Below, in pieces: positions 56,972-64,000 of a stretch of 64,000 bases of DNA (position 1 is the first letter of the stretch; every line of letters starts with the position of its first letter). The DNA is from Xanthomonas sp. Leaf131 (GTDB lineage Bacteria > Pseudomonadota > Gammaproteobacteria > Xanthomonadales > Xanthomonadaceae). The notes under the pieces were generated by a model. It had not been told where the DNA came from. It did not search any database and saw only the letters and a program-made list of their open reading frames with translations. A program made the translations under genes and the position numbers. Location of the stretch: positions 175,255 through 239,254 of the forward strand of contig NZ_LMOG01000018.1 in NCBI RefSeq assembly GCF_001423495.1. The letters run 5' to 3'.

Positions 56972-56995
56972 GGCGACAAGTATAGAATTCCCGGC
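56972..56995. promoter_or_regulatory. 24-base divergent spacer between queG and nnr
   Basis: The sequence contains TATAGAAT (56981-56988) on the plus strand, seven bases before the nnr ATG, and TATACT on the minus strand, nine bases before the queG ATG. If these are -10 elements, one or both mRNAs would be leaderless or nearly so. No -35 match is evident. Confidence 0.4.
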
Positions 56996-58483
56996 ATGTA
57001 CGTACCGCTCGATCTTTACGACACCGCCGCCGCGCGCAAGCTGGACGCGCAGGCCACTGCGCTGCTCGGTGGCAATGGCTATCTGTTGATGCAACGCGCC
57101 GGGCAGGCCGCCTGGCAGTACCTGCTGGAACGTTGGCCGCAGGCGCGCCGCATCGTGGTGGTGTGCGGCACCGGCAACAACGGGGGCGATGGCTATGTGC
57201 TGGCGCGCCTGGCGCAGCGGGCCGGGCGTGGTGTGCGGGTGGTGCATCTGCCCGAGCACGGCCCGGCCTCGGCGCTGGCGCAACGCGCCTGCACCGATTA
57301 TCTGGCCATGGGTGGAGCGATCGAGCTGGTTGCGTCTCCGTTGGCGCAGGCCGACGTGATCGTCGATGCGCTGTTCGGCATCGGTCTCAACCGCGCGCCG
57401 GATGCTGACACCGCGTCATTGATCGAGGCCATCAACGCAGCCGGCGTGCCGGTGTTCGCGCTGGATGTGCCCAGCGGCATCGATGCCGATCACGGCGTGG
57501 CCTTTGGCACGGCGGTGCACGCGCAGGCCACCTTGCAATTCATCGTGCCGCACGTGGGGCTCTATACCGGCGATGCGCTGGAGCATGCGGGCGAGCGCGT
57601 AGTCGCATCGCTGGAGGTGCCAGATGCTGCCTTCGAGGGACTGATGCCGGCCGCGCACAGCTGGGATATCGATGCATTGGCCGCGCAGCTGCGCCCACGT
57701 CGACGCAATACGCATAAGGGCGAATCCGGGCGCGTGCTGTGTGTCGGCGGCAACCTCGGCAGCGGCGGTGCGATCATGCTGACGGCCGAAGCGGCCTTGC
57801 GCAGCGGGGCAGGGCTGGTGCAGGTCGCCACCCGCGCCGAGCACGTGGCGCCGCTGCTCGCGCGCTGCCCGGAAGCGATGGTGCGCGCGGTGCAGGCCGA
57901 CGACGACATCGCCGCATTGGCTGGGACGGCCGACGTGGTCGCACTCGGCCCGGGCCTGGGTCAGGACGCCTGGGCGCAGGCCTTGTGGCATGCGGTGCTG
58001 GCCTCGGATACTGCGCTCGTCATCGATGCCGATGGCCTGAATCTGCTGGCTGCCAACGAGATGCCAACGCGTGGCCCGCGTGTGCTGACCCCGCATCCTG
58101 GCGAGGCCGGCCGTCTGCTCGGTTTGTCTACTGCACAAGTCCAGCACAATCGCCTGGCCGCCGCAGACGCCTTGGCCAAGCGCTTCGACGCGGTTGTGGT
58201 GCTCAAGGGCGCCGGCAGCGTCATCGCCGCGCCGCATTCGGTGCCACGCATCATCGACGCCGGCAATCCGGGCATGGCGGTCGGCGGCATGGGCGATCTG
58301 CTGACCGGCGTGATCGCGGCCTTGCTGGCGCAGGGCTGGCCGCCGTTCGACGCCGCCAGCCTCGGCGCCTTGCTGCATGCCTGCGCTGGCGATGCGGCCG
58401 CACGCGCTGGCGAGCGCGGCTTGCTGCCAACCGATTTGCTGCCCGAACTGCGCCGCTTCGCCAACGCTGGAGCCATTGCATGA
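56996..58483 (+). CDS. nnr: Bifunctional NAD(P)HX epimerase/dehydratase
   Basis: The protein of about 495 residues is a fusion. The N-terminal NnrE epimerase domain (about 10-215) has VVVCGTGNNGGDGYVLARLA and DALFGIGLN. The C-terminal NnrD kinase-like dehydratase (about 225-490) has LTPHPGEAGRLLG and AGNPGMAVGGMGDLLTGVIA. It repairs hydrated NADH and NADPH. The frame is open far upstream to 55439, but that part is antisense to queG and xseA. tsaE follows with a four-base overlap. Confidence 0.95.
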   Translation: MYVPLDLYDTAAARKLDAQATALLGGNGYLLMQRAGQAAWQYLLERWPQARRIVVVCGTGNNGGDGYVLARLAQRAGRGVRVVHLPEHGPASALAQRACTDYLAMGGAIELVASPLAQADVIVDALFGIGLNRAPDADTASLIEAINAAGVPVFALDVPSGIDADHGVAFGTAVHAQATLQFIVPHVGLYTGDALEHAGERVVASLEVPDAAFEGLMPAAHSWDIDALAAQLRPRRRNTHKGESGRVLCVGGNLGSGGAIMLTAEAALRSGAGLVQVATRAEHVAPLLARCPEAMVRAVQADDDIAALAGTADVVALGPGLGQDAWAQALWHAVLASDTALVIDADGLNLLAANEMPTRGPRVLTPHPGEAGRLLGLSTAQVQHNRLAAADALAKRFDAVVVLKGAGSVIAAPHSVPRIIDAGNPGMAVGGMGDLLTGVIAALLAQGWPPFDAASLGALLHACAGDAAARAGERGLLPTDLLPELRRFANAGAIA

Positions 58484-58980
58484 ACACACTCAGCGGGCAA
58501 TTGGACGACGCACAGGCCACCGAAACAGTGGGGCAAGCCATGGCTGCCGCCCGGCCCGCGAGCGCGGTGGTGCAGTTGCACGGCGATCTGGGTGCCGGCA
58601 AATCCACACTGGCACGCGCGCTATTGCGTGCCCTCGGTGTCACCGGGCCGATCCGCAGCCCCACCTATACCTTGGTCGAGCGCTATCCGCTCAGCACTGG
58701 CGATGAGGCCTGGCACCTGGATCTGTATCGCATCGGCCACGCTGGCGAATTGGACTTTCTCGGGCTGGACGAGGGCAGTGCAAGCCTGTGGCTGATCGAA
58801 TGGCCCGAACGCGGCGCAGGCGCGTTGCCCCCGGTCGATCTGGATGTGGAACTGGCGGTCGAAGGGCAGGGCCGCAGCATTCGGCTGCTGGGCCGTAGCG
58901 ACACCGGGCGCGACTGGCTGATGCAGCTGGCACAACAACCGCAGTTGCAGCGGTTGTTTGCCAGCTCACAAGAAGAATGA
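58480..58980 (+). CDS. tsaE: tRNA threonylcarbamoyladenosine biosynthesis ATPase TsaE
   Basis: The 166-residue P-loop protein has HGDLGAGKSTLARALLRALG (Walker A), SPTYTLVERYPL and WHLDLYRIGHAGELDFLGLD, ending with LWLIEWPERG. It drives the TsaB-TsaD complex that makes t6A37 in tRNA. The ATG overlaps the nnr stop (ATGA), so the two are coupled. Order nnr-tsaE-amiC-mutL is conserved in gammaproteobacteria. Confidence 0.96.
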   Translation: MNTLSGQLDDAQATETVGQAMAAARPASAVVQLHGDLGAGKSTLARALLRALGVTGPIRSPTYTLVERYPLSTGDEAWHLDLYRIGHAGELDFLGLDEGSASLWLIEWPERGAGALPPVDLDVELAVEGQGRSIRLLGRSDTGRDWLMQLAQQPQLQRLFASSQEE

Positions 58981-59032
58981 ACGCCAGGTTGTGGATTATT
59001 AAGGGAAATCACCTTGCAATTCACACGCTTGG

Positions 59033-60778
59033 ATGATTGAATCCAGCGCCATGACACCGGGGTTCCGCCAGTTCTGTGTTTCCGCCCTGACCGCCAGCCT
59101 GAGCCTGGCGGTTTTTGCTGCGTGGGCCGGCGAAATCAAAAGCGTTGGCGTCAGCACCGGCGCAACCGGCACGCGCGCTGAAATTCAGCTCGCCGGCAGC
59201 GGTGGTTTCAAGACGCTGTCGTTGGCTAACCCCAATCGATTGGTCGTGGATTTTCCCGATTCGGCGGGCGTGCGCGGCCTGAAGCTGCCCGCTGCTACCG
59301 GTCTGGTGACGTCGGTGCGTACCGGGCAACCGGTGCCGGGCACGTTCCGGGTGGTGTTCGAGCTGGCAACGCCAGTCACGCCGCTGAAGCCGCAAATGCA
59401 GACGCTGGGTAGTGCTTCGACTTTGGTGATCGAGTGGCCGGGCGATCCGACCCCGGCTGCGAGCACCGTCGCGAACACGACAACTGCGCCTGCAACACCG
59501 CCGGTGCCGCGTCCTGCGATTGCGCAGCCGGTCAATGCACAGGCCGAAGCAGCGCGTGCAACCGCAGCACTGGCTGCATCTGCACAGCGCGCCTCCTCCA
59601 CGCCACCGCCGCCAGCACCGGCGCCGTACGTGCCTGCATCGGCCATGCCTACCGTCACGACGGCGCCCGTCCCAACGACGGTCGCCACGGGCGTGCCGAC
59701 GCCGCGTCCCGGCGTTGCTGCGACCGCAGTGACGACTGGGACTGCTGTGCCGGCAAGCGCCGCCAACAACACTCCCAATCGCGTCACGGTCACGACCGCC
59801 AATGCAGCCGCAAGCGCGGCGATGTCGGGCAACGCCGCATCGCCGGCTGCAATCTTGAACGGTGGCAACGTACCGATGAGCGCTGCGTCCGGCAACAACG
59901 CTGCAGCCATGCCGAACACGGCGTCCGGCACTGTTGCGGGCGCAGACAATGACGACATTCCGCCGCGCCCGGTCCTGCCCAGTGAAGCGTCGCGGATCAA
60001 GATGGCGCCGGGCATGCGGCCGTTGATCGTGGCAATCGATCCCGGCCACGGCGGCCAGGACCCGGGTGCGATGGGCCCCACCGGCAAGCGCGAAAAAGAC
60101 GTGACCCTGGCGGTCGGCCGCGAACTGGCGCGCCAGATCAACGCCACGCCCGGCATGAAGGCGTACATGACGCGCGACACCGACGTGTTCATTCCGCTGC
60201 CGATGCGTGCGCAAAAAGCACGCGCCGCCAAGGCCGATATCTTCATTTCGATCCACGCCGATGCCGCAGAAAATCGCAGCGCAACCGGCTCATCGGTCTA
60301 CGTGCTGTCGACCAAGGGCGCCTCTTCGCAGCGCGCGCGTTGGTTGGCCGACAAGGAAAACGCCGCCGACCTGGTCGGCGGCGTGCGCTTGCAGCAGACC
60401 GAAAGTACGCTCGCCAACGTGTTGCTGGACCTGGCGCAAAGCGGCCATATGAAAGCGTCCGAAGACGCCGCCGGCCATGTGCTCGGTGGCCTCAAGCGGA
60501 TCGGCAACAATCACAAGCCGTTCCTGGAGCGCGCCAACTTCGCGGTGCTGCGTACTTCCGACATGCCGGCAATGCTGGTGGAGACCGCCTTTATCTCCAA
60601 TCCGGATGAAGAGCGGCGTCTGATCGATCCGGCTTACCAGCGCAAGATCGCCTCGGCCGTGCTGGACGGCATCGATACCTTCTTCACCCGCCAGCCGCCG
60701 CCGGGCACCCTGTTTGCCGCGCGTGCGCAGGCCGAAGCCGATGCCAGCGCTGGCACCGTGGCCGGCGGCAGCCGCTGA
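59033..60778 (+). CDS. amiC: N-acetylmuramoyl-L-alanine amidase (AmiC type) with long linker
   Basis: The periplasmic zinc amidase splits peptide from glycan during cell separation. It has a signal peptide (SALTASLSLAVFAAWAGE), an AMIN domain (about 38-130: SLANPNRLVVDFPDSAGVRG) and a low-complexity linker rich in A, T, P and N (about 135-320). The Amidase_3 domain follows (about 330-560: LIVAIDPGHGGQDPGAMGPT, KADIFISIHADAAENRSATG, AMLVETAFISN). Zinc ligands are in DPGHGG, SIHAD and further E residues. ATG 59033 gives 581 residues; ATG 59051 gives a tidier signal peptide. Confidence 0.92.
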   Translation: MIESSAMTPGFRQFCVSALTASLSLAVFAAWAGEIKSVGVSTGATGTRAEIQLAGSGGFKTLSLANPNRLVVDFPDSAGVRGLKLPAATGLVTSVRTGQPVPGTFRVVFELATPVTPLKPQMQTLGSASTLVIEWPGDPTPAASTVANTTTAPATPPVPRPAIAQPVNAQAEAARATAALAASAQRASSTPPPPAPAPYVPASAMPTVTTAPVPTTVATGVPTPRPGVAATAVTTGTAVPASAANNTPNRVTVTTANAAASAAMSGNAASPAAILNGGNVPMSAASGNNAAAMPNTASGTVAGADNDDIPPRPVLPSEASRIKMAPGMRPLIVAIDPGHGGQDPGAMGPTGKREKDVTLAVGRELARQINATPGMKAYMTRDTDVFIPLPMRAQKARAAKADIFISIHADAAENRSATGSSVYVLSTKGASSQRARWLADKENAADLVGGVRLQQTESTLANVLLDLAQSGHMKASEDAAGHVLGGLKRIGNNHKPFLERANFAVLRTSDMPAMLVETAFISNPDEERRLIDPAYQRKIASAVLDGIDTFFTRQPPPGTLFAARAQAEADASAGTVAGGSR

Positions 60779-60914
60779 GCCGCTCGGCTATCATTCCGCA
60801 CTGATTCCTTGATGACGGCGCCACGCGCCGCCGGATTGCCGTGCCGACGTTCGTCTTGCCTGTCACTTCCTCGATGCATCGTGTTTTCCGCTTCCAGTGC
60901 GGGAGCGCGCGCTG

Positions 60915-62777
60915 ATGGCGATTCGTCAGCTGCCCGATATCCTGATCAACCAGATTGCCGCCGGCGAAGTCGTCGAGCGGCCGGCGTCGGTGGTCAAGGA
61001 ACTGGTCGAAAATGCGCTCGATGCCGGCGCCACCCGCGTGGATATCGAGCTGGAAGAAGGCGGCGTGCGCTTGATCCGTATCCGCGACAATGGCGGCGGC
61101 ATCCCGCCCGAAGAACTGCCGTTGGCAGTGTCGCGGCATGCCACCAGCAAGATCGCCTCGCTGGACGATCTGGAAACCGTGGCCACGCTCGGTTTTCGTG
61201 GTGAAGCCCTGCCGTCGATCGCCTCCGTCAGCCGCTTCACCCTGGTTTCGCGACGCCACGATGCCGAACATGGTTCTGCATTGGAAATCGAAGGCGGGCG
61301 CCTGGGCGAGGTGACGCCGCGTGCGCATGCGCCTGGCACCACGGTGGAAGTGCGCGAGCTGTTCTATAACGTTCCGGCCCGGCGCAAGTTTCTGCGTGCC
61401 GAGCGCACCGAGCTCGGGCATATCGAAGAGTGGCTGCGCTCGCTGGCACTGGCGCGGCCGGATGTGGAATTGCGCGTTTCGCATAACGGCAAACCCTCGC
61501 GCCGCTACAAGCCGGGCGATCTGTATTCGGATGCGCGATTGGGCGAAACACTGGGCGAGGATTTCGCGCGGCAGGCCTTGCGTGTCGATCACAGCGGCGC
61601 CGGTCTGCGGCTGCATGGTTGGGTGGCGCAGCCGCATTACTCGCGCGCCAGTACCGACCAGCAATATCTCTACGTCAACGGCCGCTCGGTGCGCGATCGC
61701 AGCGTGGCGCACGCGGTCAAGATGGCCTATGGCGATGTGCTGTTCCATGGCCGCCAGCCGGCGTATGTGTTGTTTCTGGAACTGGACCCGGCGCGCGTGG
61801 ACGTCAACGTGCACCCGGCCAAGCACGAGGTGCGCTTCCGCGAGGCGCGGCTGATCCACGACTTCGTCTATCGCACCTTGCAGGACGCGCTGGCGCACAC
61901 GCGTGCAGGTGCGCTGCCCAACAGCATCGGCATGGAAGGCAGCGGTGACGCAGGTGCTGCGCCGAGCGGGATGGTCAACGCCCCACACTACGGCGGCGCC
62001 ACCGGCAGCGCTGGCGGCACCGGCTACGGCAACTGGACCCCATCGCAGACGCCACTGGGCCTGCGCGTGGATGAAGCGCGCGCGGCCTACAGCGCGCTGT
62101 ACGCACCGCCGTCCAGTGGCGCACAGCAGCAGTCCGGGGCGATGCAGACCTTCTCCGGCAGCGGCTTGCCGGCAACCTCGCAAGACAGCGGTGTGCCGCC
62201 GCTCGGGTATGCGGTCGCGCAATTGCACGGCATCTACATCCTGGCCGAGAACGCCGAAGGCTTGATCGTGGTGGACATGCATGCCGCACACGAACGCATC
62301 GGCTACGAACGGCTCAAGAACGCCCACGACAGCATCGGGTTGCACGCGCAACCGCTGTTGGTGCCGATGACGCTGGCGGTGGGCGAGCGCGAAGCCGACA
62401 CCGCCGAGCGCGAAGCCGACACGCTGGCCAGCCTGGGGTTCGAGATCACCCGCGCCGGCCCGCAATCGCTGCACGTGCGCAGCATTCCCGCGCTGCTGGC
62501 CACTGCCGAACCGGAAGCGCTGCTGCGCGATGTGCTGGGCGACCTGCGCGAACACGGTCAGAGCCGCCGCATCGCCACCGCGCGCGACGAGTTGCTGTCG
62601 ACCATGGCCTGCCACGGTGCGGTACGCGCGAATCGGCGCCTCACCGTGCCCGAAATGAACGCACTGCTGCGCGATATGGAAGCCACCGAACGCTCCGGCC
62701 AGTGCAACCATGGCCGACCGACCTGGGCTCGGTTTACGCTGAGCGAAATCGATCGTTGGTTTCTCAGGGGGCGTTGA
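60915..62777 (+). CDS. mutL: DNA mismatch repair protein MutL, endonuclease-type C-terminus
   Basis: The protein of about 620 residues has a GHKL ATPase domain ([70 protein letters not shown]), a variable linker (about 335-430) and a dimerisation domain. Near residue 454 is [12 protein letters not shown], fitting the endonuclease motif DQHA-x2-E-x4-E with Met for Gln. [11 protein letters not shown] at the end and ACHGAV support a metal-dependent nicking site. ATG 60915 follows GGGAG; GTG 60897 is less likely. Confidence 0.95.
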   Translation: MAIRQLPDILINQIAAGEVVERPASVVKELVENALDAGATRVDIELEEGGVRLIRIRDNGGGIPPEELPLAVSRHATSKIASLDDLETVATLGFRGEALPSIASVSRFTLVSRRHDAEHGSALEIEGGRLGEVTPRAHAPGTTVEVRELFYNVPARRKFLRAERTELGHIEEWLRSLALARPDVELRVSHNGKPSRRYKPGDLYSDARLGETLGEDFARQALRVDHSGAGLRLHGWVAQPHYSRASTDQQYLYVNGRSVRDRSVAHAVKMAYGDVLFHGRQPAYVLFLELDPARVDVNVHPAKHEVRFREARLIHDFVYRTLQDALAHTRAGALPNSIGMEGSGDAGAAPSGMVNAPHYGGATGSAGGTGYGNWTPSQTPLGLRVDEARAAYSALYAPPSSGAQQQSGAMQTFSGSGLPATSQDSGVPPLGYAVAQLHGIYILAENAEGLIVVDMHAAHERIGYERLKNAHDSIGLHAQPLLVPMTLAVGEREADTAEREADTLASLGFEITRAGPQSLHVRSIPALLATAEPEALLRDVLGDLREHGQSRRIATARDELLSTMACHGAVRANRRLTVPEMNALLRDMEATERSGQCNHGRPTWARFTLSEIDRWFLRGR

Positions 62778-63715
62778 TGGCTGTGTTGCACAGGGGGAAG
62801 CGCTGGCTGCTCGGCATGCTGGTGCTCATGACGCTGGCCGGCTGCGGCAAGGATGCGCCGCCGCCAGCCGCGCCAGTGGCACTGGACAAGACCTTTCTCG
62901 CCGACAACGCCGCCTGGCGCGAAGCCCGTCTGGCAGAGCTGCGTGCGCCAGACGGCTGGACCAGCCTGGTCGGTCTGCACTGGCTTTCGCTGAAGGCGCA
63001 TTACATCGGCAGCAGCGCCGACAGCGGCATCAAGCTGGCAGTCGGGCCGCCCAAGATGGGCATGGTGTCCATCCAGGTTAAAACGGTCTGGTTCGTGCCC
63101 GAACGCGGCGCAGCGTTGAGCGTCGATGGCAAACCGCTGACCGGCAGGATCCGCTTCCAGTCCGATCGCGATCCGCAGCCCACCTTGATCCATTTCGATG
63201 ACGGCAAGGGCGTGTTGAGCCTGATCCAGCGTGGCGACCGCGATGCATTGCGGGTCAAGCATGCCGATGCGCCATCGCGCACCGGCTTTGCCGGTCTGGA
63301 CTATTGGCCGGTCGATCCGTCCTGGCGCATCACCGCGCGCTATGTGCCCAACGATGTGGGCAAGACCATCGCCATCGTGGATATCGTCGGCATCAGCAGT
63401 GAGCAGGCGAACGCTGGCGCACTGGAATTCGAACGCGACGGCAAGCCGTACCGATTGGAGACCATCGGCGAACCAGGGCGGCCGATGTTGGTGGTATTTG
63501 CCGACCGCACCAGTGGACACGGCAGCTATCCGGCCGGACGTTTTATGGAGCTGGACGCGCCCGATGCTTCGGGGCATGTGGTGGTCGATTTCAATCGTGC
63601 CTTCAATCCGCCGTGCGCGTTTACGCCATTCGCGACCTGCCTGCTGCCGCCGCCGGAAAACCGGATCGACCTGGCCGTGTCGGCGGGCGAGAAGGCTTAC
63701 AAGGTGCCGCACTGA
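62777..63715 (+). CDS. DUF1684 lipoprotein
   Basis: The protein of about 312 residues has a lipoprotein leader (WLLGMLVLMTLAGCGKDAPP, lipobox LAGC) and a DUF1684 domain (about 45-310) with LRAPDGWTSLVGLHWLSLKA and, at the end, DFNRAFNPPCAFTPFATCLL and PPENRIDLAVSAGEK. Function is unknown. The ATG overlaps the mutL stop by one base (TGATG), so the gene is translationally coupled to mutL. The in-frame ATG at 62702 lies inside mutL and is not used. Confidence 0.88.
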   Translation: MAVLHRGKRWLLGMLVLMTLAGCGKDAPPPAAPVALDKTFLADNAAWREARLAELRAPDGWTSLVGLHWLSLKAHYIGSSADSGIKLAVGPPKMGMVSIQVKTVWFVPERGAALSVDGKPLTGRIRFQSDRDPQPTLIHFDDGKGVLSLIQRGDRDALRVKHADAPSRTGFAGLDYWPVDPSWRITARYVPNDVGKTIAIVDIVGISSEQANAGALEFERDGKPYRLETIGEPGRPMLVVFADRTSGHGSYPAGRFMELDAPDASGHVVVDFNRAFNPPCAFTPFATCLLPPPENRIDLAVSAGEKAYKVPH

Positions 63716-63731
63716 CGTGGAGAAAACCGAC

Positions 63732-64000
63732 GTGGTAAAGACGAGCGCGCGAACCCGACTTGCAACATGGTGCAGCGGCGCACTGATCGGACTGGCGCTG
63801 TGGAGCGGAGCGGTGGCACCGACCTGGGCACGTGCCGGCGGCGAGGCGGCGGCGGGACCGCCGGTGCCGTTGTTGTGGAAGGTCGATGGCAAGGGCGGCA
63901 CGTTGTATCTGCTGGGCTCGTTCCATGTGCTCAAGCCCAGCGATTATCCGCTGTCGCCGGACGTCATGCAGGCCTTCGCCAAGGCCGACCGGCTGGTGTT
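63732..64000 (+). CDS. TraB/GumN-family protein, 3' end beyond window
   Basis: The N-terminal 89 codons are visible. A basic n-region and hydrophobic segment (WCSGALIGLALWSGAVAPTW) form a signal peptide. The mature part starts the GumN/TraB family pattern, PLLWKVDGKGGTLYLLGSFH, followed by VLKPSDYPLSPDVMQAF. Family members are probably metal-dependent proteases or haem-related; the function is not fixed. GTG at 63732 with GGAG nine bases upstream is chosen; GTG at 63717 is possible. It lies 16 bases after DUF1684. Confidence 0.82.
   Translation, partial: MVKTSARTRLATWCSGALIGLALWSGAVAPTWARAGGEAAAGPPVPLLWKVDGKGGTLYLLGSFHVLKPSDYPLSPDVMQAFAKADRLV

Noticed and set aside
55439..56995. Open frame of 519 codons continuous with and upstream of nnr
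   Set aside because: It is antisense to xseA and queG, has no family-like sequence, and NnrE begins normally at the ATG at 56996.
60684..62711. 675-codon open frame on the minus strand
   Set aside because: It is antisense to mutL; long antisense frames are common in high-GC genes, and the product is rich in H, R, Q and A without domains.

Overview
The window looks like a chromosomal segment of a Xanthomonas species (Gammaproteobacteria, Xanthomonadaceae). This rests on high GC with strong G/C preference at third codon positions, recognisable Xanthomonas-type intergenic hairpin repeats, an H-NS/Xrv-like small DNA-binding protein, an AcvB/VirJ-like protein, and gene orders typical of the family (petABC-sspA-sspB; miaB-phoH-ybeY-corC; queG divergent from nnr-tsaE-amiC-mutL). 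The exact species cannot be settled from the sequence alone. No prophage, insertion-sequence transposase, CRISPR array, rRNA or riboswitch was recognised. The only RNA gene found is one tRNA-Ala(CGC).

Layout. 1-3.5 kb: an MHS-type transporter and a double-receiver diguanylate cyclase, followed by repeat DNA. 3.5-21.4 kb: a large polyamine locus. It holds gamma-glutamyl-putrescine oxidase and synthetase (puuB, puuA), the hydrolase puuD, a second puuA-like gene, an aminotransferase, the binding lipoprotein potF, the ABC importer potA-potH-potI and a succinate-semialdehyde dehydrogenase. Together they import putrescine and degrade it to succinate. A complete tripartite EmrAB-type efflux operon (adaptor, DHA2 pump, outer-membrane factor) sits inside this locus. 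21.6-29.8 kb (minus strand): corA, a DUF4105 protein, corC, a small secreted protein, ybeY, phoH, miaB and a glutathione transferase, covering ribosome/tRNA maturation and divalent-metal handling. 29.9-32 kb: a WYL regulator with a 25-bp palindrome in front of it, then a lytic transglycosylase. 32.3-37 kb: the cytochrome bc1 operon petABC, a repeat-rich spacer, sspA and sspB. 37.2-46.7 kb: a DUF3301 protein, a long Lhr-type helicase overlapping tail to tail with a 3-methyladenine DNA glycosylase, a chemoreceptor plus CheW behind a sigma-28-like promoter, and a GGDEF protein whose signature is destroyed. 46.9-50.5 kb: a possible small protein, a Tat-exported aldo/keto reductase with atypical codon use, tRNA-Ala, an H-NS-like protein and RNase D. 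50.6-54 kb: a SUMF1-type lipoprotein and AcvB/VirJ. 54.5-64 kb: xseA, queG, then nnr-tsaE-amiC-mutL, a DUF1684 lipoprotein and the start of a TraB/GumN-family gene.

The most striking non-coding content is two families of structured intergenic repeats. Family 1 is a nested hairpin, about 110-130 bp, in two stem variants that occur together as modules at three loci. In these variants both sides of the stems change together, and at one locus the flank has expanded into a 69-bp tandem triplet. Family 2 is about 130 bp with long terminal inverted repeats. One copy lies directly after the potA stop codon, so the beginning of the potH reading frame is repeat sequence. No plainly novel defence or mobile system was seen; the best candidates for new biology are these repeats, several unassigned regulatory sites and a few unusual proteins.
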